From Ophiobolus disseminans (taxonomy: Eukaryota > Ascomycota > Dothideomycetes > Pleosporales > Phaeosphaeriaceae), in assembly GCA_010093685.1 (NCBI GenBank), contig MU006222.1:1096147-1160146 (forward strand): 64,000 bases of DNA, given 5' to 3'. The notes beneath the pieces were generated by a model. That model did no database searches. It saw only the letters and a program-made list of their open reading frames with translations, and was not told the DNA's origin. Below, piece after piece: positions 8,568 through 22,000 of this stretch; within the stretch, counting starts at the first letter, position 1, and every line of letters begins with the position of its first letter. The translations under genes and the position numbers were made by a program.

Positions 8568-11064
8568 TCAAGGCAACTCCTCCACCCTCGCAAACACCGG
8601 AATATTCACATCCCAATCGACCTCATTCGGCCCGGGCGCGCGCCCAACAATACACCGCGCCTTCCTCCTCGTATTCTCGCTCAAGTCCGCAACATGCGAT
8701 AATGCGATGTGATTCATGAGCGTCTCGACGCCCCCGTAGATACTCGAGACTTTATCTTCGAGCGAGCAGATGATGCAGCCGAAGTTATTTTCTGTGGTTT
8801 GCGAGTCCGTGGATTTCTTCTTGACGTGGCTTTTTGCGAGGACTGTGGGGGGTGGGTGTCAGTAATGCAGTAGCGGGATATGGAGTGGAGGGAATGCTGG
8901 GAGAGGGTGGGATGGGACTTACAAATCCATTTATACCGCACGCCACTGGCGCTAGTCTGGACGCGCGGATCAACCACATTGACCTGCTTATTCTTCTTAG
9001 ACGGATGCGGAGTGGAAAACATCGCGCCCTGGAAACTACACGCGCAGCATTCCCACACCTCGCGCGTATTGTACATGCCCGAGGGTTGGACGCGCAAGGA
9101 CAGGCCCTTTTTCTGGTCTTCGCGGATGGTCCACGCGCCCTTGCAGAAGCCCCAGTAGTTGTTGGCTTTGCAGGGGCGGCCATCCATCATCTTTTCGGAG
9201 CCAGCTGGGCCGCTTTGAATGGTGTCGGCGCGAATGATTTTGCTGGATCGACTACTCGGTAGGATGCCGAAGGGGATGGAACTGCTGCTATCGGTTGATG
9301 CGATGGATGGGGCGATACTGGCATGGCGAATGCGGCTGCTGGCGGGTGCAGTCCCTAAAGTGGAGGCTGAAGAGACTGACTGTGTTACAGTACGCTCGCT
9401 GGTGGTGCTATAAGGGCTGGAAGGGTTGCGCGCTGTGGCTGGCCAAAGATGGTATTGGGGACGGCTCTGCGTGTCGCTGTTTACATCGTGATCCGGTGCT
9501 ATTGGCGGTTGCTGATGAAACGATGGAATCGAATGAGACTGGGGCTGTGAATAAGCCGTGGCATAGCCTGCATATACGTGTGGAAGAGATACAGCTGCTG
9601 GAATTGGAGGCGACTGTGCATATGAAGTCGTAGGTGAAGGGTAAATATATTGTCCCCGAGAGTCTTGAGGCGAGAGTGGCGCAATGGAGTGTATTTCTGG
9701 TGTGTATGCAGGTGACGACGGCGACTGAGATGCATGTTGGTTTTCATGGTATTGATACGGCTCGTTTGGTGATGACGGACTGCGCATAGTCCGCATCAGA
9801 GGAGAAGGATGAGCCTGTGTATGTGATTCTTGTGATGATGTAGACGAGTTCCGATTAAGAGACTGTGGGTCAGAATACGTTGAGCTTGTAGCTGAGTTAG
9901 TAGACCACCTGAATGGAGGGGCGAGTGTCTGTGTTTGCATCTGAGGATAAGGGTTTTGGGCGGGCTGCTGGAGGTTTTGAGCAGGCTGCTGATGGTTTTG
10001 AGCGGGCTGCTGATGCTGGCCAAAAATTCCCTTGTTGAACGCGGGCTGTTGTGGATACTGCCTTGATCCGTATTCTTCAGGCGTCGGTGGTAGATTACTT
10101 GGTATGTGTGCAGAGTCTCGATTTGACTTCGACGGGTCTGGGGAGGGTGGATATCTTGTGCTGGGCATGGGTTGAGTACTTCGCCTACTGCCATATTGAG
10201 TAGCGCTCCACGGCTCTCTGCTCTCCCTACTAATCTGCAAGCCCTGATATGAATCCATAATCTCGTCAATCTCTTCATTCATGGCCGAAGGGTCTGTAAT
10301 ACCTCTTGCATCCATGGCATGTTGAAATGCTTGGCTGTAATGAATATCTGCAGGTGCTCTGGCGGGTCTTGACTGGTTCGCCGCCATCATCCGGCCTTGC
10401 GGTGGATCCTCGAACCCTACTATAAGCCTTGGTCTGTCTTGATGGAATTGGGGGGTCGTGGTAGAGGTTTGATTGGAAGACGTTGAGGGTGCCTCGTTGG
10501 ACATGCTTGCCCCGCGTGTTCGGGTGGAAGCGGAGAACGACCAACTGGTGGATGGATTGTGATGGCTTGCTGGTGGCTGATTGATAGGCATTCTGATAAG
10601 TAGCCTTTGCTTCAACTCATCCAAAGTTACGATCGTGTCCTTCCGGTTCATGATCGATGCCTCATGCAGTAAGGTCAAGTTCAAGACCGCGCTTTCATAT
10701 TGTGCGGCCTGCTGCAAGCCTTTGATAACCTCCCCCTGCATCATTATCGTGATATGCTGTAGGCGATCGCGTGCTACCACTGCAAAAAGGACGATCAGCT
10801 TTCATGTAAATCTTCACCAGCGGCGGACGTACCATCGCCAACGCGCATAAGATCACCAAACTGCCTCAGGTCCTGATCATAGCGGAGAGCTATTTGCTGT
10901 TCACCTGACACCAGCGAGTCTTGTAGTTGTTTCTCTTCAAACTCTTGTTGCGCTTGCTGAGCCTTGACGCGCCGCTTTGCCTTGATGTGTTTCAGCAGTT
11001 CCGACCCTCCGTGGAAAGCAGACACGACAGCCGATACGGCTGCGACTACCTCTAGACCCGACAT
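8568..11064 (-). CDS. Q/P/S-rich hypothetical protein with degenerate C2H2-like C-terminus
   Basis: Not assigned to a known family. Three exons (11064-10833, 10779-8923, 8842-8568) give 787 residues in continuous frame. The N-terminus (MSGLEVVAAVSAVVSAFHGG) resembles the short hydrophobic helix that opens many fungal STAND and ankyrin proteins. It is followed by a basic coiled-coil-like stretch (KAKRRVKAQQAQQEFEEKQ) and a helical segment up to about residue 150. Residues from about 160 to 620 are low-complexity Ser/Pro/Gln, including a QPAQN tandem repeat. The last exon holds a possible zinc-binding motif, C-x2-C followed by H-x4-H (FGCIICSLED...MNHIALSHV), preceded by a CKANNYWGFCKGAW cysteine segment in exon 2. 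Nuclear or scaffold roles are possible but unproven. Confidence 0.75.
9961..10016. repeat. 21-bp in-frame tandem repeat encoding QPAQN units
   Basis: About 2.7 copies of a 21-bp unit (ctgctg-n-ggttttgag core) lie inside the Q-rich gene on the minus strand. They encode repeated QQPAQN(L/H). The copies are nearly identical, so the array is a likely site of length polymorphism. Confidence 0.8.
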
Positions 11065-12912
11065 CGATCTGGTTGGCGATGCTGTTGTGGCGTTGGGCGC
11101 TGTTTACAGGTGGGTGGCTTGAGGTGGACAGTGGTTGGGGTAGCTGCACTAAAATGCGGACCCGGGTGGTAGAGGTCCTCGTGAGGAACAGCGAATGGCC
11201 GTAGAGCACGAATGACCAAGGTTCCCTTGACCTCCGAACAGTCGTATGTACCTTGACTGCTGTGCTCAAAAGGTAGAGTGGTAGCCAGTCAGGCTGTCTT
11301 GTGGGTTACCGGCGAACACCGAAACGAGGCCAGGTAGCCCACGACCAGGTGTGAAGCAGCGATGATCGTTGTCGAGCTCAGGTACCAGAATGCAACATCC
11401 AAAGAAGTTCTGTAGAGAGAGAAAGAGGAAGGTCGTGGAGCAGGCGGAAGAGCTCCAAGCACTTCTTACTCAGCCTCACTCCTCGTTCCTCGTTCCTACC
11501 GGCCAGCTTGCGACCGCGTCGTACATTTGGGCTTAGCCCGTGGAGTAGCCAGCAGTGGGCCGCAGGGCCAGCTATGGATTGCTTGCCCGAGGTGCGTCGT
11601 TCAACGAGACGACATGTGCGTCTGCTCCAATGACAGCGAACCGTGGCGGGGAACTAAGCGGGCTGTGTGCAGCATGAGGACAAACCCATCCCGCTCGCAG
11701 TCTCTCGTGGGCGGGCGCACCTTGGCCCGTCACTCCTTATCGAATCTCATCTCGTCAATTCTAGGACTAACAGGGCAATGGCTGATTGACGCAGAAGCGT
11801 TATTGTTCTTCCGTTGGTTCTTGGTTGCAGGTGGTACCTTCGAGGCGCAAGCTGAGCATGCATGCCGCCCTTTGCTCGCCAGCCTTCATGCCGGAGCAGG
11901 GTCCTTGGATATATGGCACAGATGCTCATATGGGGTCTCAATGAGCTTGACCGCTGGAAGTGAAGCTTGTCATCATCCGAGCGCGACTTGTCTAGGCACG
12001 CACGCATCTCAGGCTGCCGCGGAAGGTGGAGTCGCGCGATAGCGATAGGTACGCGGGCGGGGTCATCTCAGCCACTTTTGGGTCCACGCGCGACCGCAGC
12101 CGGGTAAGGTGCCGTCGCTCGCGGATATATTGGAATTGTTGGCGTCGAACCTTCACCGGTGGGCACTGCCTCAAGTAAGTATGGGTAGCAATCCGGTTTG
12201 AGATCGGTTGCGGTTGGGGATCGAAGGTAATCCAGAACGACAAGTGCTCGCGTGCGTGGTAGTGGGAGTAGGAAGCAACATCAATGCGGCCAAGTATGGC
12301 ATTTCAGCAGATCATATTGGTACGTGTTAAGCATGGTTTGTGGTGATTAATCTACTGCATCGCCTGTGCGACGATTCTAGAAGGATGCCCAAATCGAAGA
12401 TCGTGCAAGGTCACAGCAGGCACCCGGCCGCAAGAGCACACAGGGGTCACAAAACGGTAATCAAAGAGTTGTACAATTCGATTCTCTTAGACGCGCAAAC
12501 GAGTCTCGAATTTCGGACTGTCTTTCGCTCCCGACATGCTCGTGCGCAAAAGTAAATGACATCCATCTCCCAGACACACCGCTCTACGGCGCCCTCTTTC
12601 GATCCGAACCAGATCAAATCCGCGACATAAGAAAAGAAGGCCCATGCCCCTGATGCGACCGAAACACCATGCTCGCGTGCTCGCTTGACAGATAGAAAAA
12701 TGCGGCATAAATCACCGCCTCAATGTGCGACTCGAAATGTGTCAAGATGACCTTCACCGCAGCTGTCGATCCGCGAACGCCTAGAACACCAAAACCGTGG
12801 TAAACTGCCGGATCCGAATGCGTGTTCGAAAAGAAGAATATGCTGAAGAAAAATAACTGGTGAGTAAGTCCAAAATTGTCCGCAAAGTAAAACAGACGCG
12901 TGTGGAATGCAT
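11065..12912. other. Long intergenic region (1.85 kb)
   Basis: Upstream of the Q-rich gene and downstream of the next minus-strand gene. A short direct repeat (tcctcgttcctcgttcc) sits near 11,481. A plus-strand open frame at 11,527-12,042 lacks an ATG start and any recognisable domain. No gene is supported. Confidence 0.5.
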
Positions 12913-14954
12913 CTACGCATCAACCAACTGCACCCGCTGACTCTTGCGGTTCCGCACCTCCACCATTGTCGGCGTAAGGCACTTGCCCTCTCCCAGTCTC
13001 TCGCCAGGACTCCGCAACTCATTCGTGGTTCGAACAATCGCTCGTGGACTGTTCGCTCTGCTAACAGAAATACTTCTCGCGACGCCAACCATGGCTTTTG
13101 GCGCGCCTTCTGGCCGACTCTCACTGGCTGTGCGCTTCTCTCTAGCGGACTGCGGCGGAGACTGCAACAGTTGAATGCGTTGTAATGGGGATGGTGCTTC
13201 CAATGGCGCGGAAGATGGTGCTGGCGCGAAAGATGGTGCATGCGATGATAGCGCGCTGAACTTGGTGACTTTGGGTTGGCGTTGGGAGTCTGTGCGTGCA
13301 AGACCTACGGGTGTGGTATTCGCTCTCACAACCGCAGCTGGCTTCGGTTTTGCGCAGATTTCCCAGTCTGGCTCTCGATCGTCGAGGTGAAGTGTCTGAG
13401 GCTGGCCAGTGCGGCCTACAACGATAGTGATGGAGTCCGCGTCGCTCTCAAAGCTGTGCACCGAGGTGGGCGTTATAGCGAGTTGTTGCACCTTGAGGTT
13501 CATGGAGGCGCGGGGTTTGAGGTTTGGTGTTCCTGTGGGTTTCTGGATGAACAGATCTTGAGCTTCATTGGCCTTGTTCATTTCCGCCCGAGAGTATGTC
13601 TGGCGGAGAGGGGACTTTTCTGGGGCAGTTTTGGATCGATGTAGAGCCTTAGTACGGGGTACTGGTGGCGACGCTGCTCGGGTGGGGTTTGTATTTGGGA
13701 AGAGCGATAATCGTGGTGATGGTGAGGGTACAACGGGCGAAGTTGCTCTTCGCTTGAGACTGTAGTCCATGGGGCTTTCTTGTTCGTTACTCTATTCAAC
13801 ATCAGTATGTGCTCGAGTTTTTGCATGGGTAAATTGCGCACCTTGGCTGATAGCTGATTCAACGGCTTTAGCTTTTCAGCATTGCCCTGTCTTCGTACAA
13901 GAAGGGAAGACGTCCGGTTCGAGCTCTGAAGGAGGTTGTTGAACATGACGCTGTACCGATCGAGGGTGATATCAGGGATGCTGACGTCGAGTAGTGGCGT
14001 TTCTCCTGGTAACCTTGTGACATTCTGAGTGCTCTTTGAGGACTTCAACTGTGGCATAGCCGGAGAGTCACTGGCGGTGTAGCCGGAAGGTAATGGAGTA
14101 GTTGCGGAACGCTGAACAGAAGCTCTGGGGTTAGCTGGGAGGGTTCCGGCAGTGAAAGCTCTAGTCCTTGTTCGCGGTACCTCTGGAGGAGTCGTAAAAG
14201 TACGTGATGCCCGAATGTTGGGTTTAAAGGTCGGCGGGGAGGGTGTACGTCCGGTATGTCGGTCGGTCGGTGGTTCGACCTGCGACTCTGTCGGCTCGTC
14301 ATCATGGTGGCTATCGGCCCGAGTTGCCCTCGTTGCAGTGATAGTAGTTGTGAGCTGGTAAAATGCTGGCCTATCCGGCTGTGGTGTTGGTGGAGCAGCT
14401 TTTCGAAAAAGTGACTTCCATCGACCGAGCTTCGACTTGGGAGGCTCCTGGCGACCAGGTACGGGCGATGGGAAGCGGGGGTTCTGTGTATAGCCTGACA
14501 TCTGGCCGTTCACAGCTTGGGAACTTGTGCTTTGATATGCGGCCTGAGGTGTCGAAGTCCAGTGTGATCCCGCTGTGGGACTTCCCAAAGCAATGCCAAT
14601 GATTCCTTCCCGAGAGTCCGTAACCTCTGCAGTGCGGAACGTCGTAGTCGAGTCTGAAGGTAGAGGAAATGTGAGGTCACTCGGGGAATGAATAGACGGG
14701 GCGGGTGTTGTTTTCATGTGGAACAGTGTCCGGCGCTCCCCAGTTCCACCAGACGTACTCGGCCGTAGTGCCAAATCTGGAGTATCCGATTTTGCTTCTG
14801 CTCGCAAGATTGGTGTAGCTGACCGGTCTCTGTCAATGTAGGTTTTAGATAGGCCCGAACGCGGCATTGAACTTTGAGCTTGCTCCTGCTGGACCTCTTT
14901 TCGGTGACCCCTCAGCAGTCGCATAGACTTCGACCTCGAAAGTAATCCTGGCAT
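12913..14954 (-). CDS. Disordered Ser/Pro/Thr-rich hypothetical protein
   Basis: Two exons (14954-13842 and 13791-12913) join in phase 0 across a 50-nt intron (GTGCGC donor, TAG acceptor) and give 663 residues. The N-terminus is basic (MPGLLSRSKSMRLLRGHRKE). Most of the protein is predicted to be disordered, with many SP/TP sites that could be phosphorylated. The one ordered-looking segment is LLDVSIPDITLDRYSVMFNNLLQ near residue 320. Because it is hydrophobic and sharply bounded, it is the best candidate for a conserved binding motif. A second, shorter ordered stretch is TIVVGRTGQPQTLHLDDREPDWEI in exon 2. Function not assigned. Confidence 0.75.
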
Positions 14955-16140
14955 GGCGGTTTCAGATCGCTAGTGGGTATCAGGAAAGAAGTTGGTAGGA
15001 AAGGAGCGTGAAGAAGAGAAAAGGAATGTTTGTTCAAAGGAATGGACAGCTCGTAAGAGCAAAAAGTTGGACGACCGGCGACGCGAGGTTACGAAAGATG
15101 GTTGAAGGTCAGGAAGCCCGAGGCGACGAGCAGACGGGATTGAGCCAGAATCATCATCAGTGCGGCCGGGAAACAACCTGACACCTCCACATTCTTCCAG
15201 GGTCCTCTTACCAGCGGCAAACAAGCCGTCTACGACGCAGCTACTAGACGTTAGGGAAAGATTGCACGAGACCAGGGAACCCGTGTCGCGGGATCCAGGT
15301 GAGCAAGATCACCATAGCGCGGGAAGCCATGGTTATGATTGGTGGGACCGGTAATCTGCGACATAGCATCCATGACAGATAACGGGAACGCTCTGGACAA
15401 AGTGTTGTGTCATGGTAACGGTGCGTGGGAACAGGTTACAGGCGGCTGTTCCTGCAGCACGAGATGGTGGAGCGAAGCTTGGGCCCCAGTTTCAAGATGA
15501 CGCCGTGCCGTGGTCTAATTTCGCTATCCGCCGCCAAGCGACCCTCTTCTACAACAAACACTGGCTCTGCTCGAATGAATCAACTTAACGTGGCACACCA
15601 GCTGAAGAAAATGCTTACAATTCACAGCTCGCTGCTGTTCTCACAGTAAGCCGGGCAGACCATGTGCAACATCAATGCAAAGCGCTTGCGTGAGCGCGAT
15701 GTGGACGGATCAGCCGGAAATGAAACACGAACGCAGCGCTCCACCAGAGGTGATCCTTCGGTAATAACCAAAATTGCTGTCATCCTCCTATCGTTTAGGT
15801 AGGTAAATGCAAACAGTTGCGTACGTGGCGGAGATTTAATGAGCACAAGCTATGACGAACGATTCGAAGCACGGTAGGATTATGTGGTCGTTCACTATGC
15901 GGCTATTCCCTTGTGTAACTCACGATCATAATGCGCTTCGCTTCGGACAATATGCCGAGATAGGGATATAGCGGCTCTCTCACATCCGACAAGGTGTAGG
16001 ATCACTTTCTCCACTACAAGCGATGAAGAAGCCTGGACACCGTCTTGAGGGTTCACAGCGACAAGCACAAATTGGACATTGTGCGAATGCATTCAAGAAC
16101 TCACGGAGCTACGATGCAACGCGTTGATCGCCGGCAGAAA
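14955..16140. other. Intergenic region (1.2 kb)
   Basis: 5' flank of the disordered-protein gene and 3' flank of the AAA ATPase gene. No coding or RNA feature is supported. Confidence 0.5.
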
Positions 16141-18599
16141 TTAGGACCCCAGAGACATGCCTGGTCTCCAGTTTTGGAACCGTTCAGCCTCTTCTCCGAG
16201 TGTATGAGGTACATGCTCCCTCAATGCCTGCTCAAAGTGGCTCATGCGGATGATTGGCGTACTCTCCGGCCCTGCCTTTTCGTAGTCATTGACGGCAAAC
16301 TCAACGGCGTTCTTACATAGACCGCTTATGTCTGCACCACTGCTGCCCTCAGTCTCTGCAGCAACGACACTAAGGTCAACGTCCGATGCTAGTGGCCTCT
16401 TCCTAGTATGGATCTTCAGGATCTGGAGACGCGCTTTCTCAGTCGGAAGGCCGATATGGATATGAGCATCGAACCTCCCTGTGCGGATGAGTGCAGAATC
16501 GAGGATGTCAGGTCGATTTGTCGCGCCGATAATGAACACATCCTTGAGCGCTTCGATGCCGTCCATCTCGTTCAACAGTGTCGCGACTACATTCAGCCCA
16601 CTGTCTTGAGTTTTGTCACGTGATTTTCCAATGGAGTCAATCTCGTCGAAGAAGATGATACAGGGCTTTGCCGCACGAGCGCGACGGAAAATGTCGCGAA
16701 TGGCGCGCTCAGATTCGCCAACATACATCTTTATGAGCTCTGAGCCCTTCACTGCAAGGAAATTTTGATTGCTTTCGGTTGCGACGGCCTGGGCGATCAA
16801 TGTCTTTGCGCAGCCTGGGGGGCCGTAGAGGAGCACACCCTTGCGCGACTGGGGGCCACCGAACTTGATGTCGAGGTCGGGATACTGGGAGTGTTGGGTT
16901 AGTACAGGGTTACGTACACTTTCGGTACATACTAGACTTACCTTGAATGGCCGGATAGTTATGGCTTCAAGTAGAGCACGAACATGATCGACGCCAGCAA
17001 TATCGGTCCATCTGACCTTCGGCACTTCGAGAATACTCTCCTTTAGGACAGTTGGCTGTACCAGGTCGATTACGGCGTCGAAGTCCTCTTGTGTTACATA
17101 ATCCGTTTTCTCGAGAATCTCTGTCAGGGTCGCTTTCGACTCGTCGTCCAGAGACTCGTCAGCTCGATCCACGCGTCGGCTCCTGGCAAGACCGCATAAA
17201 TTATCGATATCGCGACCGACGAAGCCATGTGTACGTGCTGCTAGGCCAGGTAGGTCAATGCTGTCGAGCTTTCGGCCAGGTCCTAACACTTGACGCAGAA
17301 TATCCTCGCGTTGCCGAACGTCTGGGGGGAAGACCTCGAGCACAATTTTGAAAGTCGATCTCGTTCGAAGGCTTGTATCGACATCGTAGACACTGCGAGC
17401 CGCTGCAGCGACGACAACTTCACTGCCCTCTAACTTTGCCAACTCAATCCTTAGTCTCTCAACCAGAGTATCCGCTTTTTCTAGGAACTTATCTATGTTG
17501 TCCATTAAGATCAGGCTGGGCTGATTGTCGCGAGCGTCGTCAAAGGTGTCAATGATGGCTTTTAATTGGCCCTTGGGATGTGTTCCAGGGTTGAGACGAT
17601 AGACTTCCTTCCATGGGCACTCTGCAAGTCGTTCCAGCAGCATACTCTTGCCGGTGCCTTCGGGTCCATGAAAGAGGACGGCGGTAGATCCAAGTAGGTG
17701 TTGATCAGCTACATACCGGGCAGATCCCATGCGGAAAGCAAGAACCCTATCTATGTGTGCTATTTGCCCAGACAGCCCTCCGATGCTATCTCTCCTTAGT
17801 TGAAATGTTCCTGATGGGGAAAGCGGACGTCTTCCACGCGAGGCTTCTCCTGATATGATCACTTGAGTCTTGACGGGGTCGAAATAGACTGCGTTCCTTT
17901 CACTTGGATTTGGGTCGATACTGTCAACGGTCAAGCGCGATTTCGAGCCTCGTTGCAAACTAATTGGTCCCCGTGGTTGAACTTGAAAAGTGCATCCAGG
18001 AAGAATAATGTCAAGTTCCACTAGGGTGTGTCAGTACAATCTTGAAAACCGTCTGGGCTTGTCCTACCCAATGCATATCGCACCCAGTAGATGAGATCAT
18101 CATCAGAGGCGAACTTGTGATCTGAACAGCTGACTTCTATCGACTTCATAGCCTTCCAAGCATCGGTAGCTTTCTCAACAAATGTTGGGTCATTGAGTGA
18201 CAGCCCGTACTGCTCGCGTAGGAGATCCGTTACTTTCGCAATGGGCTTGTTCCCAGGATTCGGAGAGGATGCCAGCCACGCGATAGCATACCCTTTGAAG
18301 CCCGCCGATGTTTTGAGCCTGGCAAGGTCGCCATTTGCGAGCCCCAGCGATTTCTGCTCTCGTTGGGTGAGGTAGACTCGGAACGCACCTTCCAGTGCAT
18401 TGCCCGAAGCACTGAGAGGGTTGCGCTCGAGGGGACGGAGAGCAAACGCAGTTCCCACGTCTATAGATAGCGGTGCAGTCAGCAGATGGTTACATGAAAT
18501 GATTTCATGTTGGTGTTCTTAGAGCACTTTGCGCAAGTTTCAGAATGTGAGCCATGCATCCTGTGACTTGTGGTGTGCACTGCGGGTTCACGTACTCAT
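16141..18599 (-). CDS. Cdc48/AFG2-type double AAA ATPase
   Basis: Type II AAA ATPase, about 739 residues. An N-domain (residues 1-130, VYLTQREQKSLGLANGD) resembles the Cdc48-type double-psi barrel. D1 has Walker A GPEGTGKS (251-258), but its Walker B is LILMDN (Asp306-Asn307), so the catalytic Glu is Asn, and the usual ATNRP/RPGRFD region is not conserved. D2 is canonical: Walker A GPPGCAKT (513-520), Walker B IIFFDEID, then GATNRPDILDSALIRTGRFD. GPPGC(S/A)KT recalls AFG2/Drg1/SPATA5, which releases shuttling factors from pre-60S ribosomes. Exons are 18599-18596, 18460-18068, 18020-16942 and 16884-16141. The first exon is only ATG-A before GTACGT, chosen because the next exon has no ATG. The 57-nt last intron (16941-16885) contains no stop and stays in frame if retained. 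Confidence 0.8.
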
Positions 18600-19028
18600 T
18601 GCAGTTCGGTAGCAGTCTTGTCGGCGTGATACCGTATTGGTTTTGAGATGGGTGGGAGCGAACAAAGACGGAGTTTTAATGTGGTGGTGGTTGATCGTGG
18701 TGAGGACTCATCGATGGCGCAGAGTTTGCAACAACTCCATAGTTCATTGTCGCTCTAAATCAACCGGTCTATCTATAGATGCAATATATCACGCATAGCC
18801 TCACAGCTTAAGAACGCTCCAAATCTAGCAACAGCGCCTGATATCATAACACACATCTGGTGTGTTGTGTGTTCCCCGAGTGAGGTGGGGGAAGATGACG
18901 ACGTCGGGCCGACTGCCGAGGAAACACTAGTCCCGATTAGGCCAGTTAGCCAAAACTTCGTGGAGCTCTATCAAAGTCGCGTCAAGGGCAGTACCGAAAG
19001 GCCGCAATGTGACGCAGAACAGCAATTG
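18600..19028. other. Divergent promoter region
   Basis: Separates the minus-strand AAA ATPase from the plus-strand mitochondrial-type gene. The plus-strand frame is open from 18,867, but it has no ATG before 19,029. Confidence 0.5.
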
Positions 19029-22000
19029 ATGCCACCGCCGCTCCTTTCTCGACATCTGCGGCCATGTCAACCCTCATGGAGCGCCCGCCACGTCCGCCGC
19101 GCCTCCTCCGCCCACGTCACGTCCCCGCCCGCCAGCGATGACAAGCCGGGGAGCAAGAGCGCAGATGGCGACATCGAAGCCAAGAGCCACAGAGGTGGCT
19201 GGTGGAGAGCAGCAATGGCTAGCGTATCCTCCTTTGGCTCCAGGACAGGCCCATCCGAACTTCCATCATCTTCGTCACCGGTGGCGTCTATATCGCACAC
19301 CAAAGTCCCTACCACCGCGAGTGCTACACCAGCAGCCCGAAAAGAGCCACAGACGGCCCCGCAGACGACTTCATTGGACGAGGGCGTGGTTGGAGAGCCG
19401 TGGGAAGGCAACCCACCCGTGAGACACGTCGGATTTGGCAAGTCGTTGCCGCGGAGGAAGAGCCAGGCAGTGAGTCTGCTGGACACGAATAGCAGTATAG
19501 TGGGACAAACTAGACAGACATCATCGCGACCAAGCGTAGAGAGCACCAATGCGGCGCAAGGAAATGGCTTGGCGGCTGTACAGCGGCAAATCCAGCAGCT
19601 CTTTGAACAAATCAGGATGATACAAGAGACATTGGCAGAGAAGACAGCGAAACCTCCCCCTCTGGTTCAACTGGAGACTAGGGCTGTCACCTCCAAGCCT
19701 TCTCTCCCAAGCCCTCCAACGCATACATCCCCGAGCTTTCAACACATTGTCCATGATCATCCCGGCATCGCACAATCCCGTAGTAGATCCAGGAGTGCAG
19801 ATGTTCTCCAACGAGCGCGATCTGCTTATCGAAGCTCGACTATTATGCTCGTACGTGCTGCGAACGATATAGAGAACCATATGCCCAATATGGGAGCGTC
19901 CATCGCTTCATTGCTCCGAAAACGCCTCGCTATCATAGCGCGCGAAACAATCGCGGAAAGGGACATATACATGATGAAAAACCTATACCAGTACAAAAAG
20001 GCCGACCCATATCGCCTGGTACGCGAAGAGTTGTCGTTTCTGGAACAAGCTGAGAGCACCTATGAGGCGATGATCGTGAGGTATGTTGCCGTCGCACGAG
20101 ACCTCGAGCAGGTCGCCTCTTCCGCGGTGAATCCTGTTACTACCAAGATTCACTGTCAACTCAAAAGCTTGGTCGATGAAGCCAAGTCGAGAAGTAACTG
20201 GAAACTGCGGTTGATACTCAAGCCGTACCAGGAGCATGGCGATGATCGCATTTCAACCAGCCGACAGGCTTCGAGTAATCACAACAAGGACGTCGCTATC
20301 CCCGCTGTACAGAGAAGATCCATTGGCTTACCGCGCCTCAATCGTGGATATAGACTTTCTATCAGCACTCTCGCAGGTATTGCGCAAGATTTGGAGCGCA
20401 TAACATCTCCTACATCTATGGGTCTTGCGCGCAAAGTTTGGGACAGATTATACGCGATCGAGGAAGATGCCAGGTTAGATAATGACAAGAGAATGCTCCA
20501 TCACATGGAGGGCATTAGGAAGTACGACCGAGCTTTGAATCAGTCCAGAATGTTCGAAACCACACATTCGCCAGCGACTTCTACAACGCCTATGCCAACA
20601 GCAGAGCATGCTGGACGAGCGACCACATCCACTTTGCCTTGGTCACCACCCGGAACAGGGTCGCAGACACCGCTACCTTTCCCTCGTCAAGTGAAGAAAG
20701 GTGGTACTGAGCAGAAGGGGGTGATTGATGGAAGCGCATCCAGAATCAGCCCGGGCAACGATCGGTCGAGGCCCAGCAGGGAAGATGTGGTGAAAAAGAG
20801 CAAGGACGATGGTCGATCCACTCGTCGACCCAACATGAACGAAGGCAAATTAAATAGGGCTGGTGTCTCTGGGAACACGGCTACCGCTATTCCACGCAGT
20901 AGCACTCCAGGTCACTCTGAGGTGCCTGACACAAAGCAATCCCAGGCGACGTCAAATCATTCAGATGAGATCAGCGAACAGTCCTTGCTTGAGGAACTAT
21001 TCCCTGAAGCGAACACGCCTCCTCCGTCCCGTTACGTAGAGAAGCGAGATCAATATTCCAAGCTCGATCTGCCAGAAGCTGACAGCCTCGTCCGTCGAAA
21101 CATCGTCGAACGCCCCAAGACCTTCAAGGAGCAAGTAGTTGAGTCTTTCCAAAATCGTGGAGAAAAGATTACCGTCCTACAGCTCGAACACTGCAGCACC
21201 GAATTGACGGAAATTGACTTCCGTCGCCTCATTCCCAAAGGCAAGCACATCGAAGCATGGAACCGCGATGGCGAGTTCTACAAAATCATACCCGGTCGCG
21301 ATCCCCTGAGCCTCGAACGCTTGCCATTCTATTATGTCTTTTTCAAAACACCAGAGTCTGCATACGCTTACCAAAACAACGTTACTCGTCTGCATAAGCT
21401 CGCCGCTCTCCACCAGCCATCTAGTATCTTCTCCGCGGTTCCTGTACCACGAGGCTTCCTCGAAGATGGCGAGGACGTCAACGCCATCACAAAATCCTAC
21501 CTTCTCAAGCCCACCGAGCATCCCACAGGTCTTCGCATGATCATGCAGCCGTATCACCCTGCTCTACGTTCTTTAATCGACCGCGGCGGATACAAACCTA
21601 TCGTACCCGATGTCGACGATAAAGGAAACCGCGTCTACAAGGTTCTCCTACACATCGAGGGCTACGAGCCAAGCCACTCCGACCTCGTCAAGCTTTTGCG
21701 CCGCGACGCTTACCTCAAGGGCATGTCGCTCAACCTCCGTAACGAATCTTCTTCCTCGGTCCACCGCCTCCGCGACATCATCAACCTCAAGACGCGCACA
21801 CTGCCCATTTCAACCACGAATCCCCGCGCGTATGGCGAGTTCGAGACCAGCAATCAGACCATAAGAGAACGAGCGCAGCCGAGACTCGAATTCGACGATC
21901 CACATATTCAATTCATGATGCAGGGCGATAAAGACTCAGACGAAGATAATGCCAAAGAGATCAATCAGATGGTCATGAACAGAGTCTACAATAGGTGGAT

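Noticed and set aside
11527..12042. 171-codon plus-strand open frame
   Set aside because: It starts with TTG, not ATG, and shows no domain, low complexity pattern or splice signals.
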